Assembly: GCF_900111235.1 (NCBI RefSeq)
Contig: NZ_FOJI01000019.1
Coordinates: forward strand, 1-64,000
DNA: 64,000 nt
Direction of reading: 5' to 3'
Origin: [Clostridium] fimetarium
GTDB lineage: Bacteria > Bacillota > Clostridia > Lachnospirales > Lachnospiraceae
Of the stretch, positions 63,523 to 64,000 are shown one piece after another. The notes beneath the pieces are model-generated. The model was not told where the DNA came from and did not search any database. It was given only the letters and a program-made list of their open reading frames with translations. Positions within the stretch are counted from its first letter, which is position 1, and each line of letters starts with the position of its first letter. A program made the position numbers and the translations under genes.

Positions 63523-64000
63523 AATACTCCTCCATCATCATTACCTCGTTCAATTTCCTTGAATTTTCTATATTCAAATTCAATAAGAGCTATAAAAATA
63601 GGCATTATCATAATTCTATAACTATCCAAAGCAACAAGTGTAGCTGATGATACAATAATGTATACTAGTACTGTGCAATACCAAACAAACGTATCATAGT
63701 TCCCATGTTTTTTTAATTCCTTCAATATATGTATCCATCTAATAACCGGAAGAACAAATATTGGGATTAAAAAAATCCCCCAAACGCCAAGCTGTCCTAT
63801 TATTCCAACATCATCTACATAAGTTACATAAGAGCCTATTGAATTATGCAGAATAAAATAATATTTATCTGTATTAGGGAATCCCATACCAAATGGGAAA
63901 TTAGATAAAAACATGGACCAATAATACCCTATAGCGTATTGTCTTCCTAGCGTGCTTCCTGCTTCTATTCCTGTTGTAGCGAGTGATTGAAGAAAATTTG
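63519..64000 (-). CDS. O-antigen polymerase/ligase-like protein (Wzy), C-terminal part
   Basis: The frame is open through the window edge: upstream of an internal ATG (63914) the DNA still encodes TTGIEAGSTLGRQYAIGYYW, so the gene starts beyond 64000. The visible part ends with three to four TM segments and a cytoplasmic tail. It contains FGMGFPNTDKYYFILHNS, DDVGIIGQLGVWGIF and VALDSYRIMIMPIF, similar to the C-terminal half of O-antigen/EPS polymerases. It precedes the flippase with a 4-base overlap, the usual Wzy-Wzx order. Confidence 0.75.
   Translation of the reverse strand, partial: NFLQSLATTGIEAGSTLGRQYAIGYYWSMFLSNFPFGMGFPNTDKYYFILHNSIGSYVTYVDDVGIIGQLGVWGIFLIPIFVLPVIRWIHILKELKKHGNYDTFVWYCTVLVYIIVSSATLVALDSYRIMIMPIFIALIEFEYRKFKEIERGNDDGGVL

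Overview
The window is low-GC, AT-rich DNA from an anaerobic Firmicute. The gene set fits a clostridial Lachnospiraceae-type organism (inference from content, not from a marker gene). The evidence is two kinds of [FeFe] hydrogenase, a desulfoferrodoxin, a YesM/YesN-type two-component pair, class-D-like sortases, strong Shine-Dalgarno sites and lipoprotein signals of Gram-positive type. No rRNA, tRNA, integrase, transposase or CRISPR array was seen.

Layout. 0-2.4 kb: ABC-2 exporter pair. 2.5-7.6 kb: NCS2 purine permease, a YdbS/YdbT-like PH-domain pair and a group-B-like monomeric [FeFe] hydrogenase. 7.8-9.3 kb: desulfoferrodoxin divergent from a LysR regulator. 9.35-14.4 kb: an EAL-CBS-GGDEF protein, a UMF1-type MFS/universal-stress pair sharing a leader element with it, a zinc-phospholipase-C-like protein and an HPr-like protein without its histidine behind 11-bp phased repeats. 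14.7-18.2 kb: Fe-S aldo/keto reductase, CDF metal transporter facing a 7 x 20-bp array, and a DUF2975/XRE pair. 18.3-20.8 kb: MacB-like ABC exporter coupled to a B12-binding-fold protein. 20.9-23.4 kb: Gpx-TrxA-TrxB-OhrR-like peroxide operon with a consensus promoter. 23.5-27.7 kb: HydC-HydB-HydA hydrogenase operon. 27.8-38.7 kb: IlvD/Edd dehydratase, a 183-bp imperfect hairpin, GH31 alpha-xylosidase-like enzyme, sugar ABC importer and its likely two-component regulator. 38.9-44.9 kb: two drug-type ABC exporters, one with PadR (shared palindromic operators) and one with MerR (19-bp-spacer promoter). 45-48 kb: polar amino-acid ABC importer behind a short leader terminator. 48.3-51.2 kb: a sortase island with a small secreted protein that has an unusual C-terminal signal, two sortases and an orphan membrane protein. 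51.6-53.4 kb: chemoreceptor. 53.5-64 kb: polysaccharide locus, all on the minus strand, containing remnants of a sugar-1-phosphate transferase, ManC and ManA.

How it fits together. The centre of the window handles electrons and oxygen: the HydABC-type complex and the monomeric hydrogenase dispose of reductant, while desulfoferrodoxin, Gpx and the thioredoxin system remove superoxide and peroxides. Flanking modules import sugars, purines and amino acids or export unknown compounds, each with its own local regulator. The right end builds and modifies the cell surface. The least explained items are the sortase island, the B12-fold/ABC exporter coupling, and several precisely periodic non-coding repeats (20 bp at 17.0 kb, 11 bp at 14.0 kb).
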